A stretch of 64,000 nucleotides of DNA, taken from Lachnospiraceae bacterium (GTDB taxonomy: Bacteria > Bacillota > Clostridia > Lachnospirales > Lachnospiraceae). The position numbers and the translations under genes were made by a program. The stretch lies in assembly GCA_902363555.1 (NCBI GenBank), contig CABJAM010000001.1, positions 868,001 through 932,000 of the forward strand, given 5' to 3'. This document shows, piece by piece, positions 43,651-52,308 of this stretch. The notes under the pieces were generated by a model that was given only the letters and a program-made list of their open reading frames with translations, was not told the origin of the DNA and made no database searches. The number at the start of each line of letters is the position of its first letter. The first letter of the stretch is position 1.

Positions 43651-44424
43651 ATGAGCTACAAAATTGAAACGGGGGGCCTCCGCCTTCCACTGATCAACAG
43701 CGAAGAAATTATTGATTCATTGTCTTATCTGTCCGAAGATGAGAAGGAATTTGGAAAAAGGAACTTATCTATGGTTCCGCCGACAGACGGCTGGGCTATG
43801 CTTGGAAATGATCCGGATATGCAGGCCTTCTGGCAGGTCTTTGAACGTGAACTTACGTCTATGATGGATGGAGATATGCAGGTCATACCGTTTGGTTTTA
43901 TGACACTGGCCAATCTGGTCATTGCTAGACATGCAAAAGATGAATACAATTGTGGTACGATGGCTGCGGCATTGGCAGATTCAGTAGTGGACTTTGGTGT
44001 GGGCTATATTGGCACGATTAAACTATGTATGATTGATTTTCCGGACTGCTCATGCTGGAATGATGAAGAAAGACTGGCAATTAAATTTGTGAAGGCATTT
44101 ATTGAATATAAAATGACGGATGAAATTTTTCAGGAAGCGATTGACCGCTGGGGAGAAAAAATGGTGGTACGTCGTATGAGCTGGATTTGTTATGTTAATG
44201 GGATGGTATCTATGTGCAATGCCATGGGAATGCGTTATCCTATCGAAAAAGAAATTTTTCCGTATGGCACATGGACACCTGAAAATGTTAAAATGACTAC
44301 GGGTAATCTGGCCGGTTCATATGAGCGCGTGCGGGAAATGTGGCAGAATATGAATGCTTTTGTTTCCGGAGAGGCAGAAGCACGTGAAAAAGCTGCAGCA
44401 CAAAACGCGGACTGTGCAAATTGA
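43651..44424 (+). CDS. Carboxymuconolactone-decarboxylase-like (AhpD-like fold) protein
   Basis: Protein of 257 residues, mostly helical. The layout WNDEERLAIKFVKAFIEYKMTDE followed by a helix pair near MSWICYVNGMVSMCNAMGM resembles all-helical CMD/AhpD-type proteins, including those tied to aromatic-compound or peroxide chemistry. The CxxC pair of true AhpD is absent, and the hydrophobic GFMTLANLVIARHA helix is well placed. Function is therefore open; the family match is moderate. AAAGGAG lies nine bases before ATG 43651. It is the third gene of the LysR-linked operon. Confidence 0.6.
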   Translation: MSYKIETGGLRLPLINSEEIIDSLSYLSEDEKEFGKRNLSMVPPTDGWAMLGNDPDMQAFWQVFERELTSMMDGDMQVIPFGFMTLANLVIARHAKDEYNCGTMAAALADSVVDFGVGYIGTIKLCMIDFPDCSCWNDEERLAIKFVKAFIEYKMTDEIFQEAIDRWGEKMVVRRMSWICYVNGMVSMCNAMGMRYPIEKEIFPYGTWTPENVKMTTGNLAGSYERVREMWQNMNAFVSGEAEAREKAAAQNADCAN

Positions 44425-45038
44425 TACTGTTTTGTAACGATTCAGCCCCTCTGAACGGTTACACTGATTTCTGATAAGTTGTAAGATCCAGGTGCTGCAC
44501 TATCCTGCGGCTCCATAAAACGACACTTTTTATTTTTTTGCAAAATCCTTGTTCTATCAGCATTTAGCCTTGATTTTGTCGAAAAAAGTCGATAAAAAAG
44601 GGGTGCATTATTCGCGCCGACATGTTATGATAATAACAGCAGGAGGGGAACAGATTTCGACACCACCTGCGACCAAGCGGTGCCGGCCCTGTGCTGTACG
44701 ACATACATAGGCGCCGTCATTTACGGCAGCCATCAGGCTGTAATAAAAGTATTAAAGTACATATGAGAAAAGGCGAAACAGAAGCTGTCAAAGATGAAAA
44801 GTTCTGCAAACTACAAAGGATAATCACTACCAACAAAAGATAAAGCGTTACATAGTAAAAACAAAAGATAAAAGGCTGCTGTGCCGGAAGCGGCAGAGTA
44901 TTACAGTATATAAGGATGGGTCACTCTACTTGGTATATATGTATGCTCTGTCGTTCTCCGGCGGCAGCCTGTTGCCGTTTTAACATGATTTTATATGGCG
45001 GGAAGATTACGGTCACCATTGGCGGGGGGGGGATACCT
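44425..45038. other. Long leader/intergenic region before the AraR-like gene
   Basis: A 614-bp stretch without a convincing gene. It holds the 29-bp repeat (44434-44462), then from about 44640 a series of possible hairpins: GCAGG..CCTGC around 44643-44668, CACC..GGTG, and GCCGT-CATT-ACGGC near 44715. ACAAAAGATAAA occurs twice near 44835 and 44865. The segment 44640-44780 may encode a structured RNA, but it matched none of the classes I could compare by memory. Confidence 0.45.
44434..44462. repeat. 29-bp palindromic repeat copy with near-perfect 8-bp flanks
   Basis: GTAACGATTCAG - 5 nt - CTGAACGGTTAC. The left flank ACTGTTTT (44426-44433) and right flank ACTGATTT (44463-44470) match at 7 of 8 positions, consistent with a target duplication. 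Confidence 0.85.
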
Positions 45039-46139
45039 ATGGATAAGTCAGGAAGTTCGACAAAGTACAGTATTATTTATAAAGATATCAAAGAGAAGAT
45101 CCTTTCCGGTGCCTTACTGCCCGGGGAGAAAATCGACTCGGAGAATATGTTATGTAAACATTATGATGTGAGCCGCTACACGGTCCGCCGCGCCCTTTCG
45201 GATCTGATCAGCGAGGGGCTTGTGGAAGCCCGCCATGGACAGGGCACCTTTTGTACCCAGCGCCGGATTTCCGGCAGGCGTACGCACAATATTGCGGTGA
45301 TCACTACTTATTTATCAGATTACATATTTCCCAGCGTGATCCGGGGCATTGACCGGGTGATGACCGATAACGGCTATACGATGTTTCTGAAGAACACAGG
45401 GAACAGTCAGAAGAACGAGGCACGCTGCCTGGAGGAGATGATGGGCAAGGGCGTGGACGGGCTGATCATTGAGCCCAGCCGCAGCGAGGTGTTCTGTAAA
45501 AATGAACCGCTCTATAAGGAGCTGGATGTCATGGGGATTCCTTATGTTTTTATACAGGGGCGCTACCAGCAGATGAAAGGAAAACCATGTGTTCTGCTCA
45601 ATGAGCGCCGCGGCGGATATCTGGCGGCGAAGCATCTGATCGACACAAATCATAAAAATATTGTCGGAATCTTTAAAATGGATGATTTTCAGGGTACAGA
45701 GCGCTATAAAGGTTTTGTACAGGCTCATAATGACGGACACCTTCCTATGAATCCGGATTACACGCTGTGGTTTCATACGGAGGACCGGCGTGTCAAGCCG
45801 ATGGCCAGCGTGGCGGAGCTGCTTGAACTGGGGAATCCTGTGGATGGCATTGTTTGTTATAACGATCAGATCGCCGTGAGCATTTTAAATGGACTCAGGG
45901 CTATGGGCCGCCGGGTTCCTGAGGATGTTTCCGTTGTGGGATACGATAATTCATCGCTGGCTGTGAATGCGACCATTGGTCTGACGTCTGTGAACCATCC
46001 GAAGGAGCAGTTGGGCGAGGCTGCTGCACAGATGCTGCTGGACCTGATCAATGGAAATCCTGGGAATGACAACTGTAAAAAGATCATGGAGCCGGAGCTG
46101 ATACAAAGAGAATCCTGTATGGCGCGGCCGGTGGAATAG
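45039..46139 (+). CDS. GntR/LacI-type hybrid regulator (AraR-like)
   Basis: Repressor of 366 residues: an N-terminal GntR winged helix (about 8-75, with NMLCKHYDVSRYTVRRALSDL and EARHGQGTFC) fused to a LacI-type periplasmic-binding-like sensor domain (about 85-360). This is the AraR architecture of Firmicutes, which usually senses a free sugar such as L-arabinose. ATG 45039 follows a GGGGGG tract; the frame extends upstream but begins with a Cys-rich, unlikely peptide. No sugar-use operon is adjacent, so its targets lie outside the window or elsewhere. Confidence 0.88.
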   Translation: MDKSGSSTKYSIIYKDIKEKILSGALLPGEKIDSENMLCKHYDVSRYTVRRALSDLISEGLVEARHGQGTFCTQRRISGRRTHNIAVITTYLSDYIFPSVIRGIDRVMTDNGYTMFLKNTGNSQKNEARCLEEMMGKGVDGLIIEPSRSEVFCKNEPLYKELDVMGIPYVFIQGRYQQMKGKPCVLLNERRGGYLAAKHLIDTNHKNIVGIFKMDDFQGTERYKGFVQAHNDGHLPMNPDYTLWFHTEDRRVKPMASVAELLELGNPVDGIVCYNDQIAVSILNGLRAMGRRVPEDVSVVGYDNSSLAVNATIGLTSVNHPKEQLGEAAAQMLLDLINGNPGNDNCKKIMEPELIQRESCMARPVE

Positions 46140-46337
46140 AGATGGAAGATGGAGTAGAAGTGTCGGCAACGGAGTATCGGGGATGATTTCGCGTGTCGAA
46201 ACTTTGGGCCGGGTCTTAACCGGTGATGGCTGTATTTGTGTTCCTTCAGGCAGTTATTCAGGGTAATTTTGTTGTGTTGCATAACCATATAGAATTAAGA
46301 AGATACTAAAGGTAAGTTATTATCCGGAGGTATCCAT

Positions 46338-46997
46338 ATGAACAATATAATGATAGATGATGATGTGACTCTAATGTCACTTGACGCACATGACTGCCGA
46401 AAGGCAGCGGCACTGGAGCTTTGCCGCTGCTGCGCACCGGTGCTGCTTGGTGTTAAGCCGGCCGCCCTGATCCGGATGGACACAGAAGCGGCCGGGCTGC
46501 TTAAACATATTCGTTCACTTTGCCCGATCTGCTATTATCCATTGGATGTATCCCCTGAAAACCAGGTTTTTATATTTATACCGGAGCTTGTCGAGCGGGC
46601 GTTTATGCGGCCGGGAGCCTTATATTTTCTGAGAAGTATCGGCTATGGCGGCGATACTGTAAATGAATATGTGCGGGAGCTGATAAAGCGCATCCAGGGG
46701 AGCCGCCGGCATCGCAATTTATTTCCCCATGAAATCGGTATATTTCTTGGATATCCTTTGGAGGACGTGATCGGGTTCTGGCTGAATGGCGGAAGAAATC
46801 CTCTGTATGAGGGAGAGTGGAAGTGTTATTCCAACGTTTCGGAGGTGGTCTGGCAGCAGGAACTGCACAGCCGGGCGCGGCAGGTCATGGAATCGGCCAT
46901 TTTGGCCGGAGAAACACTGGATGCCATACTGTCCTGGTATTGGAGCAGCGCCGTAGAGGAACGCTGCCCGGCAAAAGCAGCCATTCAATCCCTTTGA
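46338..46997 (+). CDS. DUF3793 family protein
   Basis: Cytosolic protein of 219 residues. The segment FPHEIGIFLGYPLEDVIGF is the hallmark of DUF3793, a family common in Clostridia and without a proven function as far as I know. Cysteines cluster in CRCCAP and CPICYY, which might bind metal or iron-sulfur, though this is not established. CCGGAGG precedes ATG 46338 by 8 bases. It lies between an AraR-like regulator and murF; no operon is obvious. Some relatives are found near heme or iron genes in other genomes, which I cannot test here. Confidence 0.82.
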   Translation: MNNIMIDDDVTLMSLDAHDCRKAAALELCRCCAPVLLGVKPAALIRMDTEAAGLLKHIRSLCPICYYPLDVSPENQVFIFIPELVERAFMRPGALYFLRSIGYGGDTVNEYVRELIKRIQGSRRHRNLFPHEIGIFLGYPLEDVIGFWLNGGRNPLYEGEWKCYSNVSEVVWQQELHSRARQVMESAILAGETLDAILSWYWSSAVEERCPAKAAIQSL

Positions 46998-47010
46998 ACA
47001 GTTGCCGACA

Positions 47011-47038
47011 GTAAACGTTCAGAGGGCCGAACTGCTAC
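47011..47038. repeat. Degenerate palindromic repeat copy
   Basis: GTAAACGTTCAG and GAACTGCTAC arms. The flanks TGCCGACA (47003-47010) and TTCCGGCA (47039-47046) match at 6 of 8. Its reverse complement shares a GGCCCTC..AACGT.TACTGTC segment with 56677-56699, so these two copies seem related beyond the palindrome. Confidence 0.65.
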
Positions 47039-47111
47039 TTCCGGCAAAACTTATTTGACGGAACTTCGCGGTTCGTTATTTACTTTCTTCATGGAATGCT
47101 GTAATGTTATA

Positions 47112-47138
47112 GTAACCGTTCAATTTTTGAACTGTTCC
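47112..47138. repeat. Degenerate palindromic repeat copy
   Basis: GTAACCGTTCAA - 3 nt - TTGAACTGTTCC, 114 bp before murF. The ends have decayed and no flanking duplication is visible. Confidence 0.6.
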
Positions 47139-47252
47139 GGAGTGTGCTTTAAAGACGCACTCTGGAGTGTGTTTTAAAACACGCTTGCCTCCATATGGCC
47201 AGATGGAGCATTAAATTATAAGCAAAACCATCAGGAAAGGATACGTATTTTA

Positions 47253-48680
47253 ATGGTAAACTTAACAGTAAGAGAGATCGTTGGCGCTGTGCACGGCAGG
47301 CTGCTGTGCGGCAATCCGGAAACTATAGTTTCCTATATTAGTATTGACAGCAGGGATATTCAGGAAAATACATTATTTACCCCCATCATCGGTGAGCGGG
47401 TAGATGCGCATAAATTTTTGAAGCAGGTTTTTGACAATGGCGCTGCTGCGGCATTTACATCCCACGGAGAGGTTGTGGATGTGTCAAAGCCCCACATTCT
47501 CGTGGAGGACACAGAACGGGCTTTGGGAGACCTGGCCATTTATTACCGGAGCAAATTTCCTGTACCGGTGATAGGGATCACAGGCAGCGTGGGAAAAACA
47601 TCCACAAAGGAAATGATTGCTGCCGCATTATCCGTAAAGTTTAATGTACTTAAAACTGCGGGAAACCAAAACAGCAATATCGGTGTTCCGCTGACGCTGT
47701 ACCGTCTTGGACCGGAGCATGAGATCGCGGTTGTGGAGATGGGGATCAGTGATTTCGGTGAGATGGATGCGCTGGTACGGTTCGCAGGGCCGGAGACGGC
47801 CGTCGTGACCAACATCGGTGTTGCACATATCGGAATATTAAAAAGCCAGGAAAATATCATGTCCGAGAAGCTGAAAATTGCTAAAAATTTCGGCCCCGGC
47901 CAAAAACTCTATCTCAATGGAAATGATCCGCTGCTTTGCAAGGCCTCCGCAGATTATGCTGATAATGCCGTTATGTTCGGACATGAGGACATTAAATCCC
48001 ATAGTGTTCTTGGAGCCGGCGGGGTAGGAGCTGGCACAGGCCTTGAATATTATGCAGAAAATATCCATGTGAAGGATGGTATGCAGCACTTCACACTTGT
48101 CTGGCCTCAGGGAAAGACGGATGTGGTCATTCGCCAGCTTGGTCTGCATAATGTGAATAACGCCGTGGTTGCCATGGCCATTGCAATGCAGTATGGGATT
48201 GCCCCGGATGATGCAAAGCGGGGGCTGGCAGCCTACGAGGGCGTGGCGATGCGTCAGCAGATCAATCATCTGAGCGACGGTATCAAGGTCATCGACGATA
48301 CGTATAATGCCAGCCCGGATTCCATAAAGAGCGGTATCCAGGTGCTTGAGCTTTTGGATAATCCCGGCCGAAAGATTGCCGTTTTGGCGGATGTGCTGGA
48401 GCTGGGTGAGCTTTCCTATACATGTCATTACGATACAGGCTGCCATGTGGCACAGTCCGGTGTGGACGAAGTGGTCACCGTAGGCGAAGAAATGAAAGCG
48501 CTGGTGAAGGCGGTCAATGAGCATAGCCCGTCCATAAAAACGCATAATTTTACATGCAACACGGACGCTATACAGTACCTGCTGTCCATCACCCGCCCGG
48601 GAGATGCGTTATTGGTAAAAGGTTCCAGGGGGATGCATCTGGAAGAGATCGTTGCTGCATTAAAAGAAAAAATTGTATAA
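47253..48680 (+). CDS. murF: UDP-N-acetylmuramoyl-tripeptide--D-alanyl-D-alanine ligase
   Basis: Cytosolic peptidoglycan ligase adding D-Ala-D-Ala to the UDP-MurNAc tripeptide. It is 475 residues, a normal length. The substrate-binding N-domain (SIDSRDIQENTLFTPIIGER), the P-loop ITGSVGKTSTKE (about 108-118), the GNQNSNIGVPLTL motif diagnostic of MurF and the DDTYNASPDSIKSGI motif are all present. AAAGG lies upstream of ATG 47253. It stands alone, followed by an amino-acid transporter operon with its own promoter. Confidence 0.95.
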   Translation: MVNLTVREIVGAVHGRLLCGNPETIVSYISIDSRDIQENTLFTPIIGERVDAHKFLKQVFDNGAAAAFTSHGEVVDVSKPHILVEDTERALGDLAIYYRSKFPVPVIGITGSVGKTSTKEMIAAALSVKFNVLKTAGNQNSNIGVPLTLYRLGPEHEIAVVEMGISDFGEMDALVRFAGPETAVVTNIGVAHIGILKSQENIMSEKLKIAKNFGPGQKLYLNGNDPLLCKASADYADNAVMFGHEDIKSHSVLGAGGVGAGTGLEYYAENIHVKDGMQHFTLVWPQGKTDVVIRQLGLHNVNNAVVAMAIAMQYGIAPDDAKRGLAAYEGVAMRQQINHLSDGIKVIDDTYNASPDSIKSGIQVLELLDNPGRKIAVLADVLELGELSYTCHYDTGCHVAQSGVDEVVTVGEEMKALVKAVNEHSPSIKTHNFTCNTDAIQYLLSITRPGDALLVKGSRGMHLEEIVAALKEKIV

Positions 48681-48695
48681 ATATACACTTATCTC

Positions 48696-48724
48696 TTGAC
48701 AAATATTCATCCTGGTGGTAGATT
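48696..48724 (+). promoter_or_regulatory. Promoter of the amino-acid ABC operon
   Basis: TTGACA (48696-48701) and TAGATT (48719-48724) with a 17-bp spacer. Downstream, TTCCGG..CCGGAA (about 48727-48751) could form a short hairpin in the roughly 85-nt leader. Confidence 0.65.
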
Positions 48725-48816
48725 AGATTCCGGTACTAACAAAGCCGGAATGGGGGAAGATCGTGTAAACCTAAAAGTTCCGGACCTATGTGTTACTTAT
48801 TCCAGGAGGATTAAAA

Positions 48817-49728
48817 ATGAAGAAGATTATTGCACTGGCTCTTGCAGCCATCATGGTATGTTCTCTTGCCGCTTGCGGTAGCAATTCCGGCACTGAAACT
48901 AAAGGCGAAACAAAGGCAACAAATGCAGAGACAAAAAACGAGACACAGACTGAGTCAAAGGCTGATGAAACTCAGGCTCCGGAAACAGCAGCCACAGAAA
49001 CCACCGAAGCTGACGAAGCTACCGGGGCTCAGAGTGAGACGGGCGAGGCTTCCGCTGATAATGGCGGTAAGCTGATCATGGCTACGGAAGCCGGTTTTGC
49101 ACCTTATGAATACACCGAGGACGGCGAGACAGTAATCGGCGTTGATGTAGATATTGCGAATGAAATCGCAAAGGCTATGGGCAGAGAACTTGAAATCCAG
49201 AATATGTCATTTGACGGCGCTTTGATGGCTGTACAGCAGGGTAAGGTTGATTTTGCCGCCGCTGGTATTTCCGTAAATGAAGATCGTAAGAAAAATATGG
49301 ACTTCTCCATTGAATATGCCACAAGCAAGCAGGTTGTTGTTGTAAACGGTTCAACAGAGCGTGTGAAATCTGTGGATGAGCTCAATGGCGATTTAATGAT
49401 TGGTGTACAAACGGGTAATGTGGCTGATGCTTATTGCGATGATCAGGGTTGGACAAATAAACGTCAGTATAATAAATTCATGGAAGCAGCTCTTGATTTA
49501 CAGAATGATAAAATCGACTGTATCATTATGGACAGCTTACCGGCAGAGCAGTTGGTAGCACAGAATCCGGATCTGAAAATTCTTGACGGTGAAGTATTTA
49601 CGGATAAATATGCAATTGCCGTACAGAAAGGGAATACAGAATTACTGGAACAGATCGATGCTGTCCTGCAGAAGCTGATGGATGAAGGTAAGATCGACGA
49701 ATATACAATAAATCATACAACAAAATAA
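48817..49728 (+). CDS. Amino-acid ABC transporter substrate-binding lipoprotein
   Basis: Membrane-anchored binding protein of 303 residues. The signal peptide ends in LAAC with the lipidated Cys20, followed by a 60-residue Thr/Glu/Ala-rich linker and a type II binding fold (SBP family 3) starting GGKLIMATEAGFAPYEYTED. The motifs VGVDVDIA-like and FAAAGISVNEDRKKNMDFS are typical of polar amino-acid binders such as those for cystine, glutamine or arginine. CAGGAGG precedes ATG 48817. The permease and ATPase genes follow in the same operon. Confidence 0.93.
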   Translation: MKKIIALALAAIMVCSLAACGSNSGTETKGETKATNAETKNETQTESKADETQAPETAATETTEADEATGAQSETGEASADNGGKLIMATEAGFAPYEYTEDGETVIGVDVDIANEIAKAMGRELEIQNMSFDGALMAVQQGKVDFAAAGISVNEDRKKNMDFSIEYATSKQVVVVNGSTERVKSVDELNGDLMIGVQTGNVADAYCDDQGWTNKRQYNKFMEAALDLQNDKIDCIIMDSLPAEQLVAQNPDLKILDGEVFTDKYAIAVQKGNTELLEQIDAVLQKLMDEGKIDEYTINHTTK

Positions 49729-49847
49729 TTCGGAACGGATTATTTGAAATAAGCATCCGCTGATTTTTAGACAAACGCCTGAAAACCGGTGGGTGCTTAA
49801 AGTACGTTTGAAAGAATGCGGGTTTATTAAAGAGTGGAGGAACAGCC

Positions 49848-50561
49848 TTGGAAAATATGATTCAATGGTTTGAAACACAGGGAGAAAAGTATTATCAGGT
49901 ATTAATTGAAAATGATCGCTATAAAGCATATATTACGGGTTTTGGAAGAACACTGCTGATTTCCTTTTTTGCGGTAATCGTTGGGGCTGTCATTGGAACC
50001 CTGATCGCAATTATAAAATACAGTGCGACGCGGACAAAGAAGCTGGGGCTGCTGGCTGCCATATGTAATCTTTATATAACGATTATTCGTGGTACCCCTG
50101 TGTATGTTCAGCTTTTGATCATTTATTTTTTTGCATTCAACACTCGGGGAAGTTCCCCTGTTTTGGCAGGTATTATATGCTTTGGAATTAATTCCAGTGC
50201 TTATGTAGCGGAAATCATACGCGCCGGTATAGAGGCTGTGGATAAAGGGCAGACCGAGGCCGGACGTTCTTTGGGGCTTAGTGGCGTACAGACGATGATA
50301 TCGATCATATTGCCGCAGGCGATCCGAAATATTTTACCTGCGTTAGGTAATGAGTTTATTGTTCTCATTAAGGAAACTGCAATTATTGGAAATATCGGAG
50401 TCATCGATGTTACAAAGGCCGGTCAGAATATTGGTATGTCGACCTACGCCTATGTTCAATCTCTGATTATTGTAGCTCTTATTTATTTAGTGGTTGTCGT
50501 TATTTTAACGAAATTATTGAAGATGCTTGAAAGGAGGATGGCGCGCAGTGATCGACGTTAA
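49848..50561 (+). CDS. Amino-acid ABC transporter permease
   Basis: Membrane protein of 237 residues in the HisM/GlnP family, with about five helices and the conserved EAA loop (DKGQTEAGRSLGLSGVQTMI). Start TTG 49848 follows GGAGG by seven bases; ATG 49857 is the alternative. It overlaps the ATPase gene by 14 bp. A single permease implies a homodimer serving the lipoprotein encoded upstream. Confidence 0.94.
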   Translation: MENMIQWFETQGEKYYQVLIENDRYKAYITGFGRTLLISFFAVIVGAVIGTLIAIIKYSATRTKKLGLLAAICNLYITIIRGTPVYVQLLIIYFFAFNTRGSSPVLAGIICFGINSSAYVAEIIRAGIEAVDKGQTEAGRSLGLSGVQTMISIILPQAIRNILPALGNEFIVLIKETAIIGNIGVIDVTKAGQNIGMSTYAYVQSLIIVALIYLVVVVILTKLLKMLERRMARSDRR

Positions 50562-51273
50562 TAATTTAAACAAATCCTTTGGTGAAAATCATGTTTTAAA
50601 AGATCTCAATGAACATATTGAGAAAGGCGAAAAGGTCGTTATTGTGGGTCCTTCAGGTTCGGGAAAAAGTACATTTTTACGATGCCTGAATCTGTTGGAG
50701 GTGCCAAGCTCCGGACAGATTATTTTTGAAGGTAATGACATCACCCATGCAAAAACAAAGCAGCTCAATCAGCTCCGCCAAAAGATGGGCATGGTATTCC
50801 AGCATTTTAACCTTTTCCCGCATCTGACCATACTGGATAACATCACTCTGGCGCCTATCAAGCTTAAAAAAATGGCAAAGCCTGAGGCAAAGGAAAATGC
50901 CATGGCGCTGTTAAAGCGCGTAGGTCTGGAGGATAAGGCTCTGGCCTATCCGAATCAGCTTTCCGGCGGTCAGAAGCAGCGGATCGCCATTATCCGAAGC
51001 CTTGCTATGAATCCCGATGTGATGCTTTTTGATGAGCCCACGTCTGCCCTGGACCCGGAAATGGTCGGGGAGGTTTTGGAGCTGATGAAGCAGTTGGCCC
51101 GGGATGGGATGACCATGGTGGTTGTGACCCATGAGATGGGTTTTGCAAGAGAGGTTGGTTCCAGAGTCTTATTTATGGATGAGGGCCGGATCGTGGAGCA
51201 GAACGAGCCGAATGCGTTTTTTGCAAATCCTCAAAATGAAAGATTGCAGGAATTTTTATCCAAAGTGCTCTAA
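50548..51273 (+). CDS. Amino-acid ABC transporter ATP-binding protein
   Basis: ATPase of 241 residues. Walker A is GPSGSGKSTFLRCLN, the signature is LSGGQKQRIAI, Walker B is DVMLFDEPTSALDPE and the switch histidine is in VVVTHEMGF. This is the GlnQ/HisP type specific for polar amino acids. Start GTG 50548 lies about 10 bases after AAAGGAGG, inside the end of the permease gene. A strong terminator follows. Confidence 0.95.
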   Translation: MIDVNNLNKSFGENHVLKDLNEHIEKGEKVVIVGPSGSGKSTFLRCLNLLEVPSSGQIIFEGNDITHAKTKQLNQLRQKMGMVFQHFNLFPHLTILDNITLAPIKLKKMAKPEAKENAMALLKRVGLEDKALAYPNQLSGGQKQRIAIIRSLAMNPDVMLFDEPTSALDPEMVGEVLELMKQLARDGMTMVVVTHEMGFAREVGSRVLFMDEGRIVEQNEPNAFFANPQNERLQEFLSKVL

Positions 51274-51281
51274 AATTGTTA

Positions 51282-51331
51282 AAAAAATGACATGACTTTT
51301 GAAAGTTTTTCCAAAGTTACTGTCATTTTTT
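51282..51331 (+). terminator. Terminator of the amino-acid ABC operon
   Basis: AAAAAATGACA (51282-51292) pairs with TGTCATTTTTT (51321-51331). The T tract follows directly. Confidence 0.85.
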
Positions 51332-51337
51332 ATTGAA

Positions 51338-51366
51338 TTGTCGGGAAATCTCTGTTAAACTATTAA
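51338..51366 (+). promoter_or_regulatory. Predicted promoter of nfnAB
   Basis: TTGTCG (51338-51343) and TATTAA (51361-51366), 17 bp apart, just after the preceding terminator and 55 bp before the nfnA start. Confidence 0.55.
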
Positions 51367-51420
51367 ATGAACTGTGTGCGGGAGACCGCAAAACGATTGG
51401 AAAAATTTAGGAGGATTCAC

Positions 51421-52308
51421 ATGTACAAGATAGTAAAAGCCGAAAAACTGGCAGATAAGATTTATCTTATGGATGTTGAAGCGAAACGTGTAGCCAGGTC
51501 CTGCCAGCCAGGACAGTTCGTCATCGTGAAGATGGACGAGACCGGCGAGCGTATCCCTTTGACGATTTGCGATTATGATGCCGAAGCGGGAACCGTGACC
51601 ATCGTGTTCCAGATCGTGGGTGCATCCACATTAAAGATGGCCGAATTAAAAGCAGGAGATTCATTCCAGGATTTCACCGGCCCTCTGGGATGTCCTTCCG
51701 AGTTCGTCGATGAAGATATTGAAGAACTCAAAAAGAAAAAAATGCTCTTTGTGGCCGGCGGCGTCGGCGCTGCCCCGGTGTATCCTCAGGTAAAATGGCT
51801 GCATGAGCACGGCGTGGATGTGGACGTTATCGTCGGCTCCAAGACAAAAGATCTTCTGATCCTTGAAAAAGAGATGGAAGCTGTTGCCGGTAATCTCTAT
51901 GTGACCACGGACGACGGCTCCTATGGCCGCCACGGCATGGTAACCGCAGTGATCGAGGAGCTGGTCAATGCCGGAAATACATATGATGTTTGTGTGGCCA
52001 TTGGCCCCATGATTATGATGAAATTTACCTGCCTTCTCACAAAGAAGCTGGGGATCCATACGATTGTCAGCATGAACCCGATCATGGTGGATGGCACCGG
52101 AATGTGCGGCGCCTGTCGCCTTACTGTGGGCGGCGAGGTGAAGTTTGCCTGCGTGGACGGACCGGAGTTTGACGGACATTTAGTAGATTTTGATCAGGCG
52201 ATGAAACGCCAGCTGATGTATAAGACTGATGAGGGCCGGGCGATGCTTAAGGCCGAGGAAGGCGACACACATCACGGTGGCTGCGGACATTGCGGAGGTG
52301 ACGAATAA
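51421..52308 (+). CDS. nfnA: NfnA-like FAD/NAD and [2Fe-2S] subunit
   Basis: Small subunit (295 residues) of NADH-dependent reduced ferredoxin:NADP+ oxidoreductase, an electron-bifurcating cytosolic enzyme; annotation as sulfide dehydrogenase or glutamate synthase-associated protein is common for the same family. The N-terminal FNR-like FAD domain (GQFVIVKMDETGERIPLTI), the NAD domain with FVAGGVGAAPVYPQ, and a C-terminal [2Fe-2S] site in GTGMCGACRLTVGGEVKFACVDG are visible. It ends in a Cys/His-rich HHGGCGHCGGDE tail. AGGAGG precedes ATG 51421. It overlaps the large-subunit gene by one base. Confidence 0.88.
   Translation: MYKIVKAEKLADKIYLMDVEAKRVARSCQPGQFVIVKMDETGERIPLTICDYDAEAGTVTIVFQIVGASTLKMAELKAGDSFQDFTGPLGCPSEFVDEDIEELKKKKMLFVAGGVGAAPVYPQVKWLHEHGVDVDVIVGSKTKDLLILEKEMEAVAGNLYVTTDDGSYGRHGMVTAVIEELVNAGNTYDVCVAIGPMIMMKFTCLLTKKLGIHTIVSMNPIMVDGTGMCGACRLTVGGEVKFACVDGPEFDGHLVDFDQAMKRQLMYKTDEGRAMLKAEEGDTHHGGCGHCGGDE

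Noticed and set aside
44640..44720. A GGGG..TTTCGAC segment suggestive of a tmRNA 5' end
   Set aside because: The remaining conserved tmRNA features (GGNUUCGACGGG start, tag ORF, 3' acceptor domain with CCA) are not present.
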